Shown: positions 19,770 through 28,309, counted from the first letter of the stretch. The stretch: 64,000 nucleotides of DNA from Aureimonas ureilytica (GCF_001475935.1 NZ_LDQA01000009.1:62001-126000), one strand, 5' to 3'. Made by a program: numbers and translations. The notes: generated by a model not told the origin, from the sequence alone.

Positions 19770-21023
19770 TCAAAAGCGTTGCGGCGAAAAGGGTGTCGGA
19801 TCGATGGCGGACGGACGCCCCGAGACGAGATCGGCCACCAGCCGCGCCGTGCCGGCCGACTGGGTGAGGCCGAGATGGCCGTGGCCGAAGGCGTAGGTAA
19901 CGTGCCGCGAAGCGCGCGCCGGGCCGATGGCGGGCAGCGAGTCCGGCAGTGACGGGCGGAAGCCCATCCATTGCTGTCCGCCCTCCGTCTGCAAGCCGGG
20001 CAGGAACTGCTTGGCCTTGGCGAGCATGGATTCGGAGCGCTTGAAGTTCGGCGGCAGCGACAGGCCGCCGAGTTCCACCGCGCCGCCGACGCGCACGCCG
20101 GAGGACAGGCGCGTGACGACGAAGCCATGGCCGCCGAAGGTGATTTGCGTGCGCAGATCGAACGCGCCGGCGGGCAGCGTCGTGTTGTAGCCGCGCTCGG
20201 TTTCGAGCGGAATGCGCTCGCCGAGCGTCTGCGCGATGCGATGCGAGAAGGCCCCGGCCGCGACCACCACATGGCCGGCGCGCCGGGAGCCGCCTTCGGT
20301 CTCGATCGCGACGCCAGCCGCGTCGGGTTTCAGCGCCGAAACGCTCGCGCGCTCGATCACGCCGCCGCCCGCCCGAAACCGTTCGGCCAGCGCCAGCACG
20401 TAGTCCTTGGGATCGGCGATGGAAAACCAGCCGGGCGTGAATGTGCCGTGGGTGAAGCGCTGTGACAGGCCGGGTTGGATCGCCGCCATCTCGGCGGCAT
20501 TCATATGCCGGAATTCGATGCCGTGCCGCGCCCGCGCAGCCCAGCCGGGCTGCGAGGCATCCAGTTCGGCTTGGGATTCATAGACCTGAAGGTTGCCTTC
20601 CTTGCGCAGCATCCCCAGCGTGCCCGTCGCCTCCAGGAAGGGCTCCAGCTCGGCCTTGGAGAGATCCATCAGCGCGGTCTGCGCCGCCGTCGCGGCCTCC
20701 ACGCGGTCCGGCTGGCAGGCGCGCCAGAAGCGCAGCATCCAGGGCGTAATCTCCAGCGCATAGCGCGGCGGCACGCTGAGCGGCCCCAGCGGGTCGAGCA
20801 GCCAGCGCGGGGCCTTCTTCAGGATGCCGGGCGAGGCAAGCGGCAGAATGTCGGTGAAGGCGAAGGCACCTGCATTGCCGGCCGAAGCGCCGGCCGCCGG
20901 CCCCTCGCGGTCGAGAACGGTGACGCTGAGGCCCCGCGCTTGAAGCGCCAGCGCGATCGACAGGCCGATGACGCCCGCGCCGATGACCGCGACATCCGGC
21001 TGGGCGGAAGGGGATGAGGTCAT
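19770..21023 (-). CDS. hypO: FAD-dependent D-amino acid dehydrogenase, probable D-hydroxyproline dehydrogenase
   Basis: A 417-residue DadA-like flavoprotein with the dinucleotide motif VIGAGVIGLSIALALQARG near the N-terminus and the C-terminal GHGHLGLTQSAGTARLVADL. By context it oxidises cis-4-hydroxy-D-proline to pyrroline-4-hydroxy-2-carboxylate, passing electrons to the membrane. It starts 1 bp after the stop of the ABC ATPase and lies 45 bp before the epimerase, so all are probably on one transcript. DadA-like enzymes share substrates, so the specificity rests on the neighbourhood. Confidence 0.88.
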   Translation of the reverse strand: MTSSPSAQPDVAVIGAGVIGLSIALALQARGLSVTVLDREGPAAGASAGNAGAFAFTDILPLASPGILKKAPRWLLDPLGPLSVPPRYALEITPWMLRFWRACQPDRVEAATAAQTALMDLSKAELEPFLEATGTLGMLRKEGNLQVYESQAELDASQPGWAARARHGIEFRHMNAAEMAAIQPGLSQRFTHGTFTPGWFSIADPKDYVLALAERFRAGGGVIERASVSALKPDAAGVAIETEGGSRRAGHVVVAAGAFSHRIAQTLGERIPLETERGYNTTLPAGAFDLRTQITFGGHGFVVTRLSSGVRVGGAVELGGLSLPPNFKRSESMLAKAKQFLPGLQTEGGQQWMGFRPSLPDSLPAIGPARASRHVTYAFGHGHLGLTQSAGTARLVADLVSGRPSAIDPTPFSPQRF

Positions 21024-21024
21024 G

Positions 21025-21747
21025 TCAGTGCGTCGCCGCCAGGAAGGTCTGCGTTTCCGGGTTCTTCGGCGCGCCGAACAGCTCTTCGGGCGGGGCGATT
21101 TCGGCCATGACGCCCTTGTGGAAGAAGGCGACGCGATCCGACACTTCGCGCGCGAACTTCATCTCGTGCGTCACGCAGATCATGGTCATGCCTTCGGAGG
21201 CGAGCATGCGCAGCGTATCGAGCACCTCGCCGACCAGCATCGGGTCGAGCGCCGAGGTCACCTCGTCGAAGAGCATATATTCCGGGCTCATGGCGAGGGC
21301 GCGGGCGATCGCCATGCGCTGCTGCTGGCCGCCCGAGAGACGGCCGGGATAGACCTTGAGCTTGTCGCCCAGGCCGACATGGCCGAGCTGCTTGACCGCA
21401 ATGGCCTCGGCCTCGGCCTTGGAGAGGCCCAGAACCTTGCGCGGCGCGAGCATGACGTTCTCGATGACGGTGAGATGCGGAAAGGCGTTCCATTGCTGAA
21501 ACACGATGCCGACCTTCTGGCGCAGCTTGTCGAGATTGGTGCTCTTGGCGTGGACCTCGGTGCCGTCGATATGGATGGAGCCGGAATCGATCGGCTCCAG
21601 CCCGTTGATGCAGGTGAGAAGCGTCGACTTGCCCGAACCCGAGCCGCCGATGATCGTCAGCACCTCACCCTTGGCGACGGTGAGGTCGATGCCCTTCAGC
21701 ACCTCCAGCGGGCCGAAGGATTTGCGCACGTTCCGGATCTCAATCAT
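21025..21747 (-). CDS. Polar amino acid ABC transporter ATP-binding protein
   Basis: A 240-residue GlnQ/HisP-type ATPase with Walker A GGSGSGKST (34-42), signature LSGGQQQR, Walker B YMLFDEVTSALDP and the switch His in CVTHEM. It energises the two permeases encoded upstream, which overlap it by 8 bp. Within this island it probably powers uptake of hydroxyprolines or related amino acids. Confidence 0.95.
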   Translation of the reverse strand: MIEIRNVRKSFGPLEVLKGIDLTVAKGEVLTIIGGSGSGKSTLLTCINGLEPIDSGSIHIDGTEVHAKSTNLDKLRQKVGIVFQQWNAFPHLTVIENVMLAPRKVLGLSKAEAEAIAVKQLGHVGLGDKLKVYPGRLSGGQQQRMAIARALAMSPEYMLFDEVTSALDPMLVGEVLDTLRMLASEGMTMICVTHEMKFAREVSDRVAFFHKGVMAEIAPPEELFGAPKNPETQTFLAATH

Positions 21748-22393
21748 GGGGAGACCAGCGCCTTTCGAGATAGGCCCCGAGCCGAGCGACCGGGAAGCTC
21801 AGGAGGAAGTAGATGAGACCGCAGATCATGAGGATGAACAGCGGTTCCTGAAGGCGGGTGACGAGGATCTGCGAGGCGCGCAGAAGCTCGATCAGGCCGA
21901 GCCAGAGCACCAGCGCCGAATCCTTCATGACGCCGAGCGTCAGCCCGATCCAGGAGGGCAGCGCGACGCGGGTGGCCAGCGGCGCGACGATATAGCGAAG
22001 GTCCTGGCCCCAGGTCATGCCGAGCGAGCGCGCCGCGCGGCGCGTGGTGGGCGGCACGGCTGCCATGGCTCCGCGCACGATCTCGGTGCAATAGGCCGCC
22101 GCATAAAGCGAGAGCACGACGCAGGAGGTGGTGAAGGGCGGCCAGCCGAGCTTGGCGATGGACTGGAAGGCGTTGGCCAGCACGAGCTGGATCAGGAGCG
22201 GCACGGAGCGGAAGATGTCGAGGACGAAGGTCAGCGGCGCGAACCAGATGGCTCCCAGCTGAAAACGCAGGACGCCGAACAGGATGCCGAGCAGCGTGCC
22301 CGCCGTGACGGCGACGCCGGTGACGGCCAGCGTCATGCCCGCGCCTTGGGCGAGAAAAATGAGGTCGTTGAGGGTCAGAGCCGTATCGAACAT
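21740..22393 (-). CDS. Polar amino acid ABC transporter permease
   Basis: A 217-residue inner-membrane permease with about five helices and the HisM-type EAA loop (RGAMAAVPPTTRRAARSLGMTWGQDLRYIVAPLATRVALPSW) that contacts the ATPase. Its start lies 10 bp after the stop of the second permease, forming the usual two-permease heterodimer of this transporter class. Confidence 0.92.
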   Translation of the reverse strand: MFDTALTLNDLIFLAQGAGMTLAVTGVAVTAGTLLGILFGVLRFQLGAIWFAPLTFVLDIFRSVPLLIQLVLANAFQSIAKLGWPPFTTSCVVLSLYAAAYCTEIVRGAMAAVPPTTRRAARSLGMTWGQDLRYIVAPLATRVALPSWIGLTLGVMKDSALVLWLGLIELLRASQILVTRLQEPLFILMICGLIYFLLSFPVARLGAYLERRWSPHD

Positions 22394-22403
22394 GGCGCGA
22401 CCC

Positions 22404-23069
22404 TCAGGACCGGAACAGGCGCCAAGCGACGAGGCGCGCGGCGAGCGTCACGGCCTTGGCGATGACGTAATAGATGACGGCGGCGATGGCGAAGAACTCG
22501 AAGGTGCGGAAGGAGCGCGCGTTCAGCTCCTGCGTGATGCCGGCGAGATCGGTGTTCATGCCGACGGTGACACCGAGCGAGGTCATGAGAATGGCCCAGA
22601 CCATCTGGTTGGTGATCGGCAGAAAGGCGATGCGCAGCATCTGCGGCAGGACGATGAAGCGGAAGGCCTGAAGCGAACTCATGCCCAGCGAGCGCCCGGC
22701 GCGGGCCTGCGTCTCGGGGATCGCCTTCAGCGCGCCGCGAAAATTCTCGGCGAGATAGCCGGCATTGTTGAAGGCGATGCCGGCGAGCAGCGAGAGATAG
22801 GGGCTGAGATGGATGCCGAAGGCCCCGAGGCCGAAATGCGCCATGTAGATTTGGAAGAGCGCGGGCGTGTTGCGCGCCACTTCCACCCAGGTCGTCGCGA
22901 AGCCCTTGAGGATGCGGCTGTCGGAGCGGCGAAACAGGGTCAGCAGAATGGCGAAGGCGAGGCCGATCGCCATGGACAGGAGCGCCACCTGAAGCGTGAC
23001 GAGCGCGCCGTCCAGCATCTGCGGCAGGGCCTTGAGGGCCTGATTCCATCGAAACGAATAGTTGAACAT
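22404..23069 (-). CDS. Polar amino acid ABC transporter permease
   Basis: A 221-residue permease of the HisM/GlnP type with the EAA loop FRGALKAIPETQARAGRSLGMSSLQAFRFIVLPQMLRIA. The ATG at 23069 (MFNYSFRW) is the typical start of this group; the 17 extra upstream in-frame residues look like untranslated leader. It pairs with the permease just downstream and follows the binding-protein gene by 75 bp. Confidence 0.92.
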   Translation of the reverse strand: MFNYSFRWNQALKALPQMLDGALVTLQVALLSMAIGLAFAILLTLFRRSDSRILKGFATTWVEVARNTPALFQIYMAHFGLGAFGIHLSPYLSLLAGIAFNNAGYLAENFRGALKAIPETQARAGRSLGMSSLQAFRFIVLPQMLRIAFLPITNQMVWAILMTSLGVTVGMNTDLAGITQELNARSFRTFEFFAIAAVIYYVIAKAVTLAARLVAWRLFRS

Positions 23070-23144
23070 GGCCGTCGCGCCCTCGGGAAAAAGCCGGCGG
23101 CGCGAGGGGGAGGCCCCCACGCGCCGCCGGGCAGAGGCAAGAGC

Positions 23145-23951
23145 TTAGCGATAAACGCCGGGCACGGTCAGGCTCGGAGCCTCGCCGCCGACCCACTTCT
23201 CGTAGAGTTCCTTGTAGCGGCCGGTGCGAACCTGCTGATTGATGAAGAGGTTCAGGTAGTTGATCATGCCGTATTCTTCGCGGTTGGTGAAGAGCGCGAC
23301 ATAGTCGATGTCGAAGGGCGCCTTGCCGACCACCGAGATGCCGGGAAAATTGCCGGTCTTCACATTGGCCTGCGCCACCGTGGAGGTGGAAACGGTCGCG
23401 TCGAGCTGGCCCTGGCTCAGCGCCAGGAAGACGTCGGCCTGTGTCTGATAGGGGCGGAACGTGCCCGTGCCCCATTCCTTCACCTGCTTTTCCAGCGCGA
23501 TGGCCTCGTAGGTGCCGGCGGTCGCGCCGACGGTCTTGCCCTTCATGTCCTCGAAGGACTTGACGCCCGACTTGTCGTTGGCGGTCACAGCCATCTCGAA
23601 GGCGAAATAGGGAATGGTCATGCCGACCGTCTTGGCACGCTCCAGCGTGTCGGAGGTCGAGGCGACGCCGACATCGACGCGGCCCGACATCAGCGCGGGA
23701 ATGCGCTCTGGGAACGGGGTCTCGACGATCTCGGCGGTGACGCCGAGGGCTTTTGCCAGATCGTTGCAGTAATCGACGTCGAAGCCGACCGGGTTATTGG
23801 CCGCATCGCGCGAGCCCATGGGTGGGAAGTCGAGAACCACCGCGCAGCGCAGCGTGCCCGAACCGATGATGTCGTCCAGCTTGTCGGCCTTGGCCGCGCC
23901 AGCGAAGGCAGTGGCAGCCAAGAGGCTGAGTACGATGGCCTTGGTCTTCAT
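23145..23951 (-). CDS. Amino acid ABC transporter substrate-binding protein
   Basis: A 268-residue periplasmic binding protein of family 3 (SBP_bac_3). The signal peptide is residues 1-22, with probable cleavage after AKA. The mature start KLDDIIGSGTLRCAVVLDFPPMGSRD and the middle LMSGRVDVGVASTSDTLERAKTVGMTIPYF are typical. It is the first gene of the minus-strand transporter-catabolic operon (about 8 kb to 15999). AAGGGG precedes the ATG. The ligand is probably hydroxyproline by context. Confidence 0.93.
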   Translation of the reverse strand: MKTKAIVLSLLAATAFAGAAKADKLDDIIGSGTLRCAVVLDFPPMGSRDAANNPVGFDVDYCNDLAKALGVTAEIVETPFPERIPALMSGRVDVGVASTSDTLERAKTVGMTIPYFAFEMAVTANDKSGVKSFEDMKGKTVGATAGTYEAIALEKQVKEWGTGTFRPYQTQADVFLALSQGQLDATVSTSTVAQANVKTGNFPGISVVGKAPFDIDYVALFTNREEYGMINYLNLFINQQVRTGRYKELYEKWVGGEAPSLTVPGVYR

Positions 23952-24110
23952 GCGCTGTCCCCTTGTTGTGTCGGCCTCAGGCGCTGCGGATCGCCGGCCC
24001 CCGAATGAGGACATCAAACAGAAAATACAACAAGTGTGCAAGACCCCTTCCCTGCTCGAATTTTTTGCACTTGCGAAGGGAAGCGGCAGGATCGGTTCTT
24101 GTGCAGTGCA

Positions 24111-24133
24111 CGGGAGGCGAAAGCTCCCGTTTT
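24111..24133 (+). promoter_or_regulatory. Terminator-like hairpin in the leader of the pyrroline-2-carboxylate reductase gene
   Basis: CGGGAG (24111-24116) pairs with CTCCCG (24124-24129); an extra C-G pair with a bulge would close a GAAA tetraloop, and TTTT follows. It lies about 70 bp before the start codon, so it could act as an attenuator or end upstream readthrough. Function is inferred. Confidence 0.35.
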
Positions 24134-24144
24134 CGATATTCTTG

Positions 24145-24154
24145 CTGTATGCAA
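24145..24154. promoter_or_regulatory. Candidate GntR operator, site A
   Basis: CTGTATGCAA fits a yTGTnnrCAr pattern shared with sites at 26359 and 28300. It lies in the divergent region between the transporter operon and the reductase gene, 48 bp upstream of the latter. Confidence 0.45.
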
Positions 24155-24202
24155 AATTATCCGCCGGCCCCATGTCCGGCCTCAGACGCCAAGGATCGGC
24201 CC

Positions 24203-25246
24203 ATGACCGCCAGCCTAGACGCCCTGTCCGTCCCTGCGCTTCTCGCCCGCGTCGAGGCGATCTTTCGCAAGGGCGGCTTGAACGCCGTGCAGGCCGGCGC
24301 GCTGTCGCGCGTCATCGTGGCCGGCGAGCGCGACGCCTGCAAGTCGCACGGCATCTACCGGATCGAGGGCGCGCTGCGCACGGTCAAGGCCGGCAAGGTG
24401 CAGGCGGATGCCGTACCCGAACTCATGCCCGACGATGGCTCGACGATCCTTCGGGTCAACGCCAAGGGGGGCTTCGCCAACCCGGCCTTCGAACTCGGCC
24501 TGCCGCATCTGGCCGAACGGGCGCGAAGGCTCGGGATCGCCGCGCTGGTGATCAACGATTGCACGCATTTTTCCGCGCTCTGGCCGGAGGTGGAGGCGGT
24601 CGCGGCCCATGGGCTCGCCGCGCTGGCGCTCTGCCCGAGCTATGCCACCGTCGCGCCGACGGGCGGCAAGGAGCCGCTGCTCGGCACCAATCCCCTCGCC
24701 TTCGGCTGGCCGCGCCGGGACGCCGAGCCCTATGTCTTCGACTTCGCGACCTCGGTGGCGGCGCGCGGTGAGATCGAGCTGAAGCGGCGCGCCGGCGAAA
24801 CGCTGCCCGAGGGCTGGGCGCTCGACGCCGCCGGCCAGCCGACGCGCGACCCCGAAGCGGCGCTCGCCGGCGCGATGCTGACCTTCGGCGGACACAAGGG
24901 CTCGGCCATCTCCACCATGATCGAGCTTCTGGCCGGCATCATGATCGGCGATCTGACCAGCCTCGAATCGCTGCGCCAGCTCGGCTCCACCAATCTCTCG
25001 CCCAGCCATGGCGAGCTGATCCTCGCCTTCTCGCCGGAACGCTTCGCAGCGGGTCGCGAGGGCGATCCCTTCGCGCGGGCCGAAACGCTGTTCGAGGCGA
25101 TCGTCGGCCAGGGCGCGCGCCTGCCCTCGCAGCGCCGCTTCGCCGCGCGCGCCGTGTCGGAGCGGGACGGCATCACGCTCTCATCCAGCGAACGCGCCCA
25201 GCTCGACCGGCTCGAAGCCGAAGGGCTCGACGCCGTGGCGCTCTGA
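24203..25246 (+). CDS. Malate/lactate dehydrogenase-family reductase, probable delta1-pyrroline-2-carboxylate reductase
   Basis: A 347-residue NAD(P)H-dependent enzyme of the Ldh2/DpkA family, which is not related to classic Rossmann-fold dehydrogenases. Motifs include the catalytic-region CKSHGIYR near the N-terminus, INDCTHFSALWPEVE, LGTNPLAFGWPR and GGHKGSAISTMIELLAG. Family members reduce cyclic imines such as pyrroline-2-carboxylate to L-proline, which is the step needed after the two 3-hydroxyproline dehydratases in this island. The ATG at 24203 follows AAGGAT; an in-frame ATG exists at 24149. It is divergent from the transporter operon. Confidence 0.87.
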   Translation: MTASLDALSVPALLARVEAIFRKGGLNAVQAGALSRVIVAGERDACKSHGIYRIEGALRTVKAGKVQADAVPELMPDDGSTILRVNAKGGFANPAFELGLPHLAERARRLGIAALVINDCTHFSALWPEVEAVAAHGLAALALCPSYATVAPTGGKEPLLGTNPLAFGWPRRDAEPYVFDFATSVAARGEIELKRRAGETLPEGWALDAAGQPTRDPEAALAGAMLTFGGHKGSAISTMIELLAGIMIGDLTSLESLRQLGSTNLSPSHGELILAFSPERFAAGREGDPFARAETLFEAIVGQGARLPSQRRFAARAVSERDGITLSSSERAQLDRLEAEGLDAVAL

Positions 25247-25266
25247 GGCAAACGCAAGCGAAACAC

Positions 25267-25300
25267 AAAAGGGCGGGCCTCCTGCGAGACCCGCCCTTTT
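25267..25300. terminator. Bidirectional terminator between convergent hydroxyproline genes
   Basis: AAAAGGGCGGG (25267-25277) pairs perfectly with CCCGCCCTTTT (25290-25300). The T and A tracts make it work for the reductase gene on the plus strand and the DHDPS-family gene on the minus strand. Confidence 0.9.
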
Positions 25301-25321
25301 GAATTCAGGGTGCAGCGGCGA

Positions 25322-26272
25322 TCAGGCCGCGAGGCCTTCGCGCTTCGACCAGTCGGCATACCAGGTGTCGAAGAGCTTCAGCTGCGCTTCGACATAGCCG
25401 CGCTGGCTTTCGCTGAGTTCGTCGCTCTCGTTGAAGTGGAGCGTGTATTCGGCAAAGCCCTTCAGCACCATCATGTGCTTGAAGTAGAGAACGAGGTCCG
25501 GGCCTTCGTCGAAGGAGGAGAGGACGGCGAGCGCCTCTTCCAGCTCCTTGGCCTGCCGGCGGGCGAGCGCGTCGCCGGTGGCCGCCTTCTGGGCGAGGGT
25601 GCAGAGCTGGATGACTTCCTTCGGCAGCACATTGCCGATGCCGGTGATCGCGCCCGTCGCGCCGCAATTGATGAAGCCATGGGTCACGGCCGTGTCGACG
25701 CCGATCATCAGCGAGACGCCATCGTCGCGGCTGGTGATCGTCTCGGCGGCGTAGCGCATGTCGGCCGGGCCGCCGAACTCCTTGAAGCCGACGAGATTGG
25801 AATGCTCGGCGCGCAAGGCGAAGAAGAGATCGGCGCGGGTCGCAAAGCCATAATAGGGGCTGTTGTAGATGACCGCCGGCAGATCCGGCGCGGCCGCGAG
25901 GATGGCCTTGAAATGCGCGCGCTGGGCCGGGATCACCGAGCCGCGCGAGAGAACGCGCGGGATCACCATGAGCCCTTTGGCGCCGACCTTCTGCGCATGG
26001 GCGGCATGGGCGACGGCCGAAGCGGTGTTGACCGCGCCGGTGCCCACGATCACCGGAATGCCGGCGGCGGTCAGGCGCGCGACGCCTTCCATGCGCTGCT
26101 CGTCGGTGAGGAGCGGCCAGTCGCCCATGGAGCCGCAATAGACCACGGCGGACATGCCGGCCGCGATCAGCTCCTGACCCTTGCGCACCAGCGCGTCATA
26201 GTCGGGCGTGCGGTCGGCCTTGCAGGGCGTCATCAGGGCGGGAATGACGCCGGAAAAGATCTGAGCCTTCAC
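25322..26272 (-). CDS. hypD: DHDPS-family lyase, probable pyrroline-4-hydroxy-2-carboxylate deaminase
   Basis: A 316-residue TIM-barrel aldolase of the dihydrodipicolinate synthase/NAL family. The Schiff-base Lys164 lies in VGFKEFGG and the conserved Tyr in VIYNSPYYG. The loop VVYCGSMGDWPLLTDEQR replaces the GTTGE loop of true DHDPS and is typical of hydroxyproline-pathway deaminases. These open pyrroline-4-hydroxy-2-carboxylate to alpha-ketoglutarate semialdehyde and ammonia. It is a single-gene unit with a palindromic operator 87 bp upstream. True DapA is less likely because of the loop and context. Confidence 0.88.
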   Translation of the reverse strand: MKAQIFSGVIPALMTPCKADRTPDYDALVRKGQELIAAGMSAVVYCGSMGDWPLLTDEQRMEGVARLTAAGIPVIVGTGAVNTASAVAHAAHAQKVGAKGLMVIPRVLSRGSVIPAQRAHFKAILAAAPDLPAVIYNSPYYGFATRADLFFALRAEHSNLVGFKEFGGPADMRYAAETITSRDDGVSLMIGVDTAVTHGFINCGATGAITGIGNVLPKEVIQLCTLAQKAATGDALARRQAKELEEALAVLSSFDEGPDLVLYFKHMMVLKGFAEYTLHFNESDELSESQRGYVEAQLKLFDTWYADWSKREGLAA

Positions 26273-26358
26273 CTGTAAACTCCTCGTGGGACCCCAGCGG
26301 TGAGCTTCAAGCCATCGTTCCCGCCGTTCTCATCGAACTATCGCGCATTGCATTTTAT

Positions 26359-26368
26359 TTGTCGACAA
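26359..26368. promoter_or_regulatory. Candidate GntR operator, site B
   Basis: TTGTCGACAA is a perfect 10-bp palindrome of the kind bound by FadR/FCD-type GntR regulators. It starts 87 bp upstream of the DHDPS-family start codon in a locally AT-rich stretch. Confidence 0.6.
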
Positions 26369-26401
26369 GATTTTGATGGGTTGCGCAGTCCCCGAAAGCA
26401 A

Positions 26402-26432
26402 AAAGGCCGCCCCGCAGAACGAGACGGCCTTT
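26402..26432 (-). terminator. Rho-independent terminator after the GNAT gene
   Basis: On the minus strand AAAGGCCG and CGGCCTTT (26425-26432 and 26402-26409) form a stem followed by a T tract. It ends the acetyltransferase transcript before the hypD promoter. Confidence 0.8.
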
Positions 26433-26525
26433 GCCCTCCAGCGGGACTCATATCGGTCGGCGACAGACGCGCGTCCTCGCATTCCGCCAACCGAAGAACA
26501 CTGTTCCTCGCGCCGGGTCGCGGCG

Positions 26526-27332
26526 TCACAGTTCCATCGACAACATCACCAGATCGTCCCGGATCTCCTGCCCGTTCACCAGGCGGGTGCGCATCCCCTG
26601 CACCAGACGGTGGTCGGTGCGAAAGCCCATCTTCTGGTAGAAGCGGGCGGCGGTCTGGGTTCCCAGATGGACGGCGTGGACCCCGTCCCGTTTCAGGAAC
26701 CGCAGAAGCTCGCCCGCCAGCATCGTCCCGGTGCCCTTGGCCGCATGAGATGCGGTCGTCAACGTCGAGAGATAGGCGTAGCGCCGCCCGTCCCGTTCGT
26801 GAACCGAGCCGCATGCGCCGCCGAGCAACGTGCCGGCGTCGTCTTTCAAGGTGAGAACGAAGGTCGGCCGGATTTTCTCGTCCGCTTCGTTCACCGCCTC
26901 GACATAGAGCGTTCGCAGCCCTTCGGGCAGTTCGTCGGGGCCCAGCAGGAAAGCGCACGTGCCGTCCGGCCCGGCTGGCATATCGATCGGCAAAACCCGA
27001 TAGCCTGCAGCCTCCAACGAGGACGTAACAATGCCGCCGTAGGTCGTCAGGATAACGATCCGCCGGGCGGGCACGCCGTCCTGCGCCATGGCATCGGCCT
27101 GCCGCGCGACATGGCCTGCCGCATCCCGCAGAAACCCGTTCGCCGACAGGTCGGTCAGGTCGGGATAGTGGATGGTGACGGAGGAATGAACGCCGAACTC
27201 GGCCTCGCGCTGAAGGAACAGGGCGAAGAGATCGGACGCGGCCTCATCCAGAGCCTGCCGGGACGCGCCGGGAGCGGCGAGTGCATCCAACCGCGTTCCA
27301 TGCCCGCAGGCGGCTTGTTGATGACCTCCCAT
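26526..27332 (-). CDS. GNAT-family acetyltransferase with N-terminal extension
   Basis: A protein of about 268 residues whose second half is a GNAT fold (FVLTLKDDAGTLLGGACGSVHERDGRRYAYLSTLTTAS, then AKGTGTMLAGELLRFLKRDGVHAVHLGTQTAARFYQKMGFR). The first half is not recognised. The start is uncertain: the ATG at 27332 has GGAA 5 bp upstream, an ATG at 27365 and a TTG further in are alternatives. It separates hypD from the GntR gene and may be unrelated to hydroxyproline use. Confidence 0.72.
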   Translation of the reverse strand: MGGHQQAACGHGTRLDALAAPGASRQALDEAASDLFALFLQREAEFGVHSSVTIHYPDLTDLSANGFLRDAAGHVARQADAMAQDGVPARRIVILTTYGGIVTSSLEAAGYRVLPIDMPAGPDGTCAFLLGPDELPEGLRTLYVEAVNEADEKIRPTFVLTLKDDAGTLLGGACGSVHERDGRRYAYLSTLTTASHAAKGTGTMLAGELLRFLKRDGVHAVHLGTQTAARFYQKMGFRTDHRLVQGMRTRLVNGQEIRDDLVMLSMEL

Positions 27333-27508
27333 CGAAATTCCGGCTGTCGCCCCCCGGTGTCGCATTCGATGGCAATATCATCAAATCCCCGCCGGCTTCC
27401 AGGAGACGGCTTCCGCCGTGGAACCCGATGGCATGTCGCCTTCGAACTCGGCTGAGGACGCAAGCCACGACCGCTCCCGCCCCCCTCGGTCTCGAAGGGG
27501 CGATCCGC

Positions 27509-28213
27509 TCAAAGTGCGATGTCGAGCTGGCCGCCGCGCGAGAACAGCGTCTGCACCTGACGCACGATCTGCTCGGCGTGGATGCGGGCGAGGCGGTCGG
27601 CCCCGTCCTGATCGCGCGCGGCGATCTTGAGGATGATCTCCTCGTGCTCGTCCACGAACTGCTGTGGCAGGCGGTCTTCATAGGAATTGTAGTAGATGCG
27701 CAGGATGCGCCGCCCCTCGTCCAGGATGCGGTTGAACAGGCCGAGGAAATAGGGGTTTCGCCCCGCTTCCGCGATGGCGGAATGGAAGGCGGCGTTGGTG
27801 GCGATCATGGCCAGCGCGTCCTGATCGGCCACCGCGCGGGCGAACTCGGCCTGCCGCGCGCGGATCGGCTCCAGATCTTCGGGCCGGTGATGCTCGGCGG
27901 CGAGCCGCGTGGTGACGCGGTACATCAGCACCAACGCATCGAAGAACGTGTGCAGGTTCAGAAAGTCGATATGGGCGACAACAGCCGAACGGTTCGGCAG
28001 CGTGTGCACCAGCCCCTCGCCCGACAGGCGCACCAGGGCCTCGCGGATCGGCGTGCGCGACATGCCGAAGCGCTCGGCCAGTTGCACCTCGTCGATCGGG
28101 CTCCCCGGCGGCAGGACGAGGTCGAGGATCTCGTCGCGCAGGAGGTCATAGACCATTTTCACGCCGGAGCCGCGCTTGCGCTCGGGCGCGGGCGTGTCGG
28201 CTGGCTCGCTCAT
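27509..28213 (-). CDS. hypR: GntR-family (FCD domain) transcriptional regulator of the hydroxyproline island
   Basis: A 234-residue regulator with an N-terminal GntR winged helix (about 17-85; YDLLRDEILDLVLPPGSPIDEVQLAERFGMSRTPIREALVRLSGEGLV) and a C-terminal all-helical FCD ligand domain with the metal-binding pattern of Asp/His (FHSAIAEAG, EHEEIILKI, HAEQIVRQV). GAGG precedes the ATG at 28213. In Sinorhizobium a GntR repressor controls hydroxyproline genes. Here similar palindromic sites precede this gene, hypD and the divergent transporter/reductase promoters, pointing to regulation of the whole island and of itself. Confidence 0.88.
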   Translation of the reverse strand: MSEPADTPAPERKRGSGVKMVYDLLRDEILDLVLPPGSPIDEVQLAERFGMSRTPIREALVRLSGEGLVHTLPNRSAVVAHIDFLNLHTFFDALVLMYRVTTRLAAEHHRPEDLEPIRARQAEFARAVADQDALAMIATNAAFHSAIAEAGRNPYFLGLFNRILDEGRRILRIYYNSYEDRLPQQFVDEHEEIILKIAARDQDGADRLARIHAEQIVRQVQTLFSRGGQLDIAL

Positions 28214-28299
28214 GACAGGTCCTCGTGTGGCGGGTCGCTTCGGGCGGCTCCCCGCCGAACCGGCGCGCAAGGCCCATTCCGCGATAGCCGCTTCGGCGC

Positions 28300-28309
28300 C
28301 TGCATACAA
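28300..28309. promoter_or_regulatory. Candidate GntR operator, site C
   Basis: CTGCATACAA, read on the minus strand as TTGTATGCAG, shares TGTATGCA with site A and starts 87 bp upstream of the GntR start codon, the same distance as site B from hypD. It suggests autoregulation. Confidence 0.5.

Noticed and set aside
22284-24008. 574-residue plus-strand open frame
   Set aside because: Antisense to the ABC permease and binding-protein genes, with no recognisable domain.
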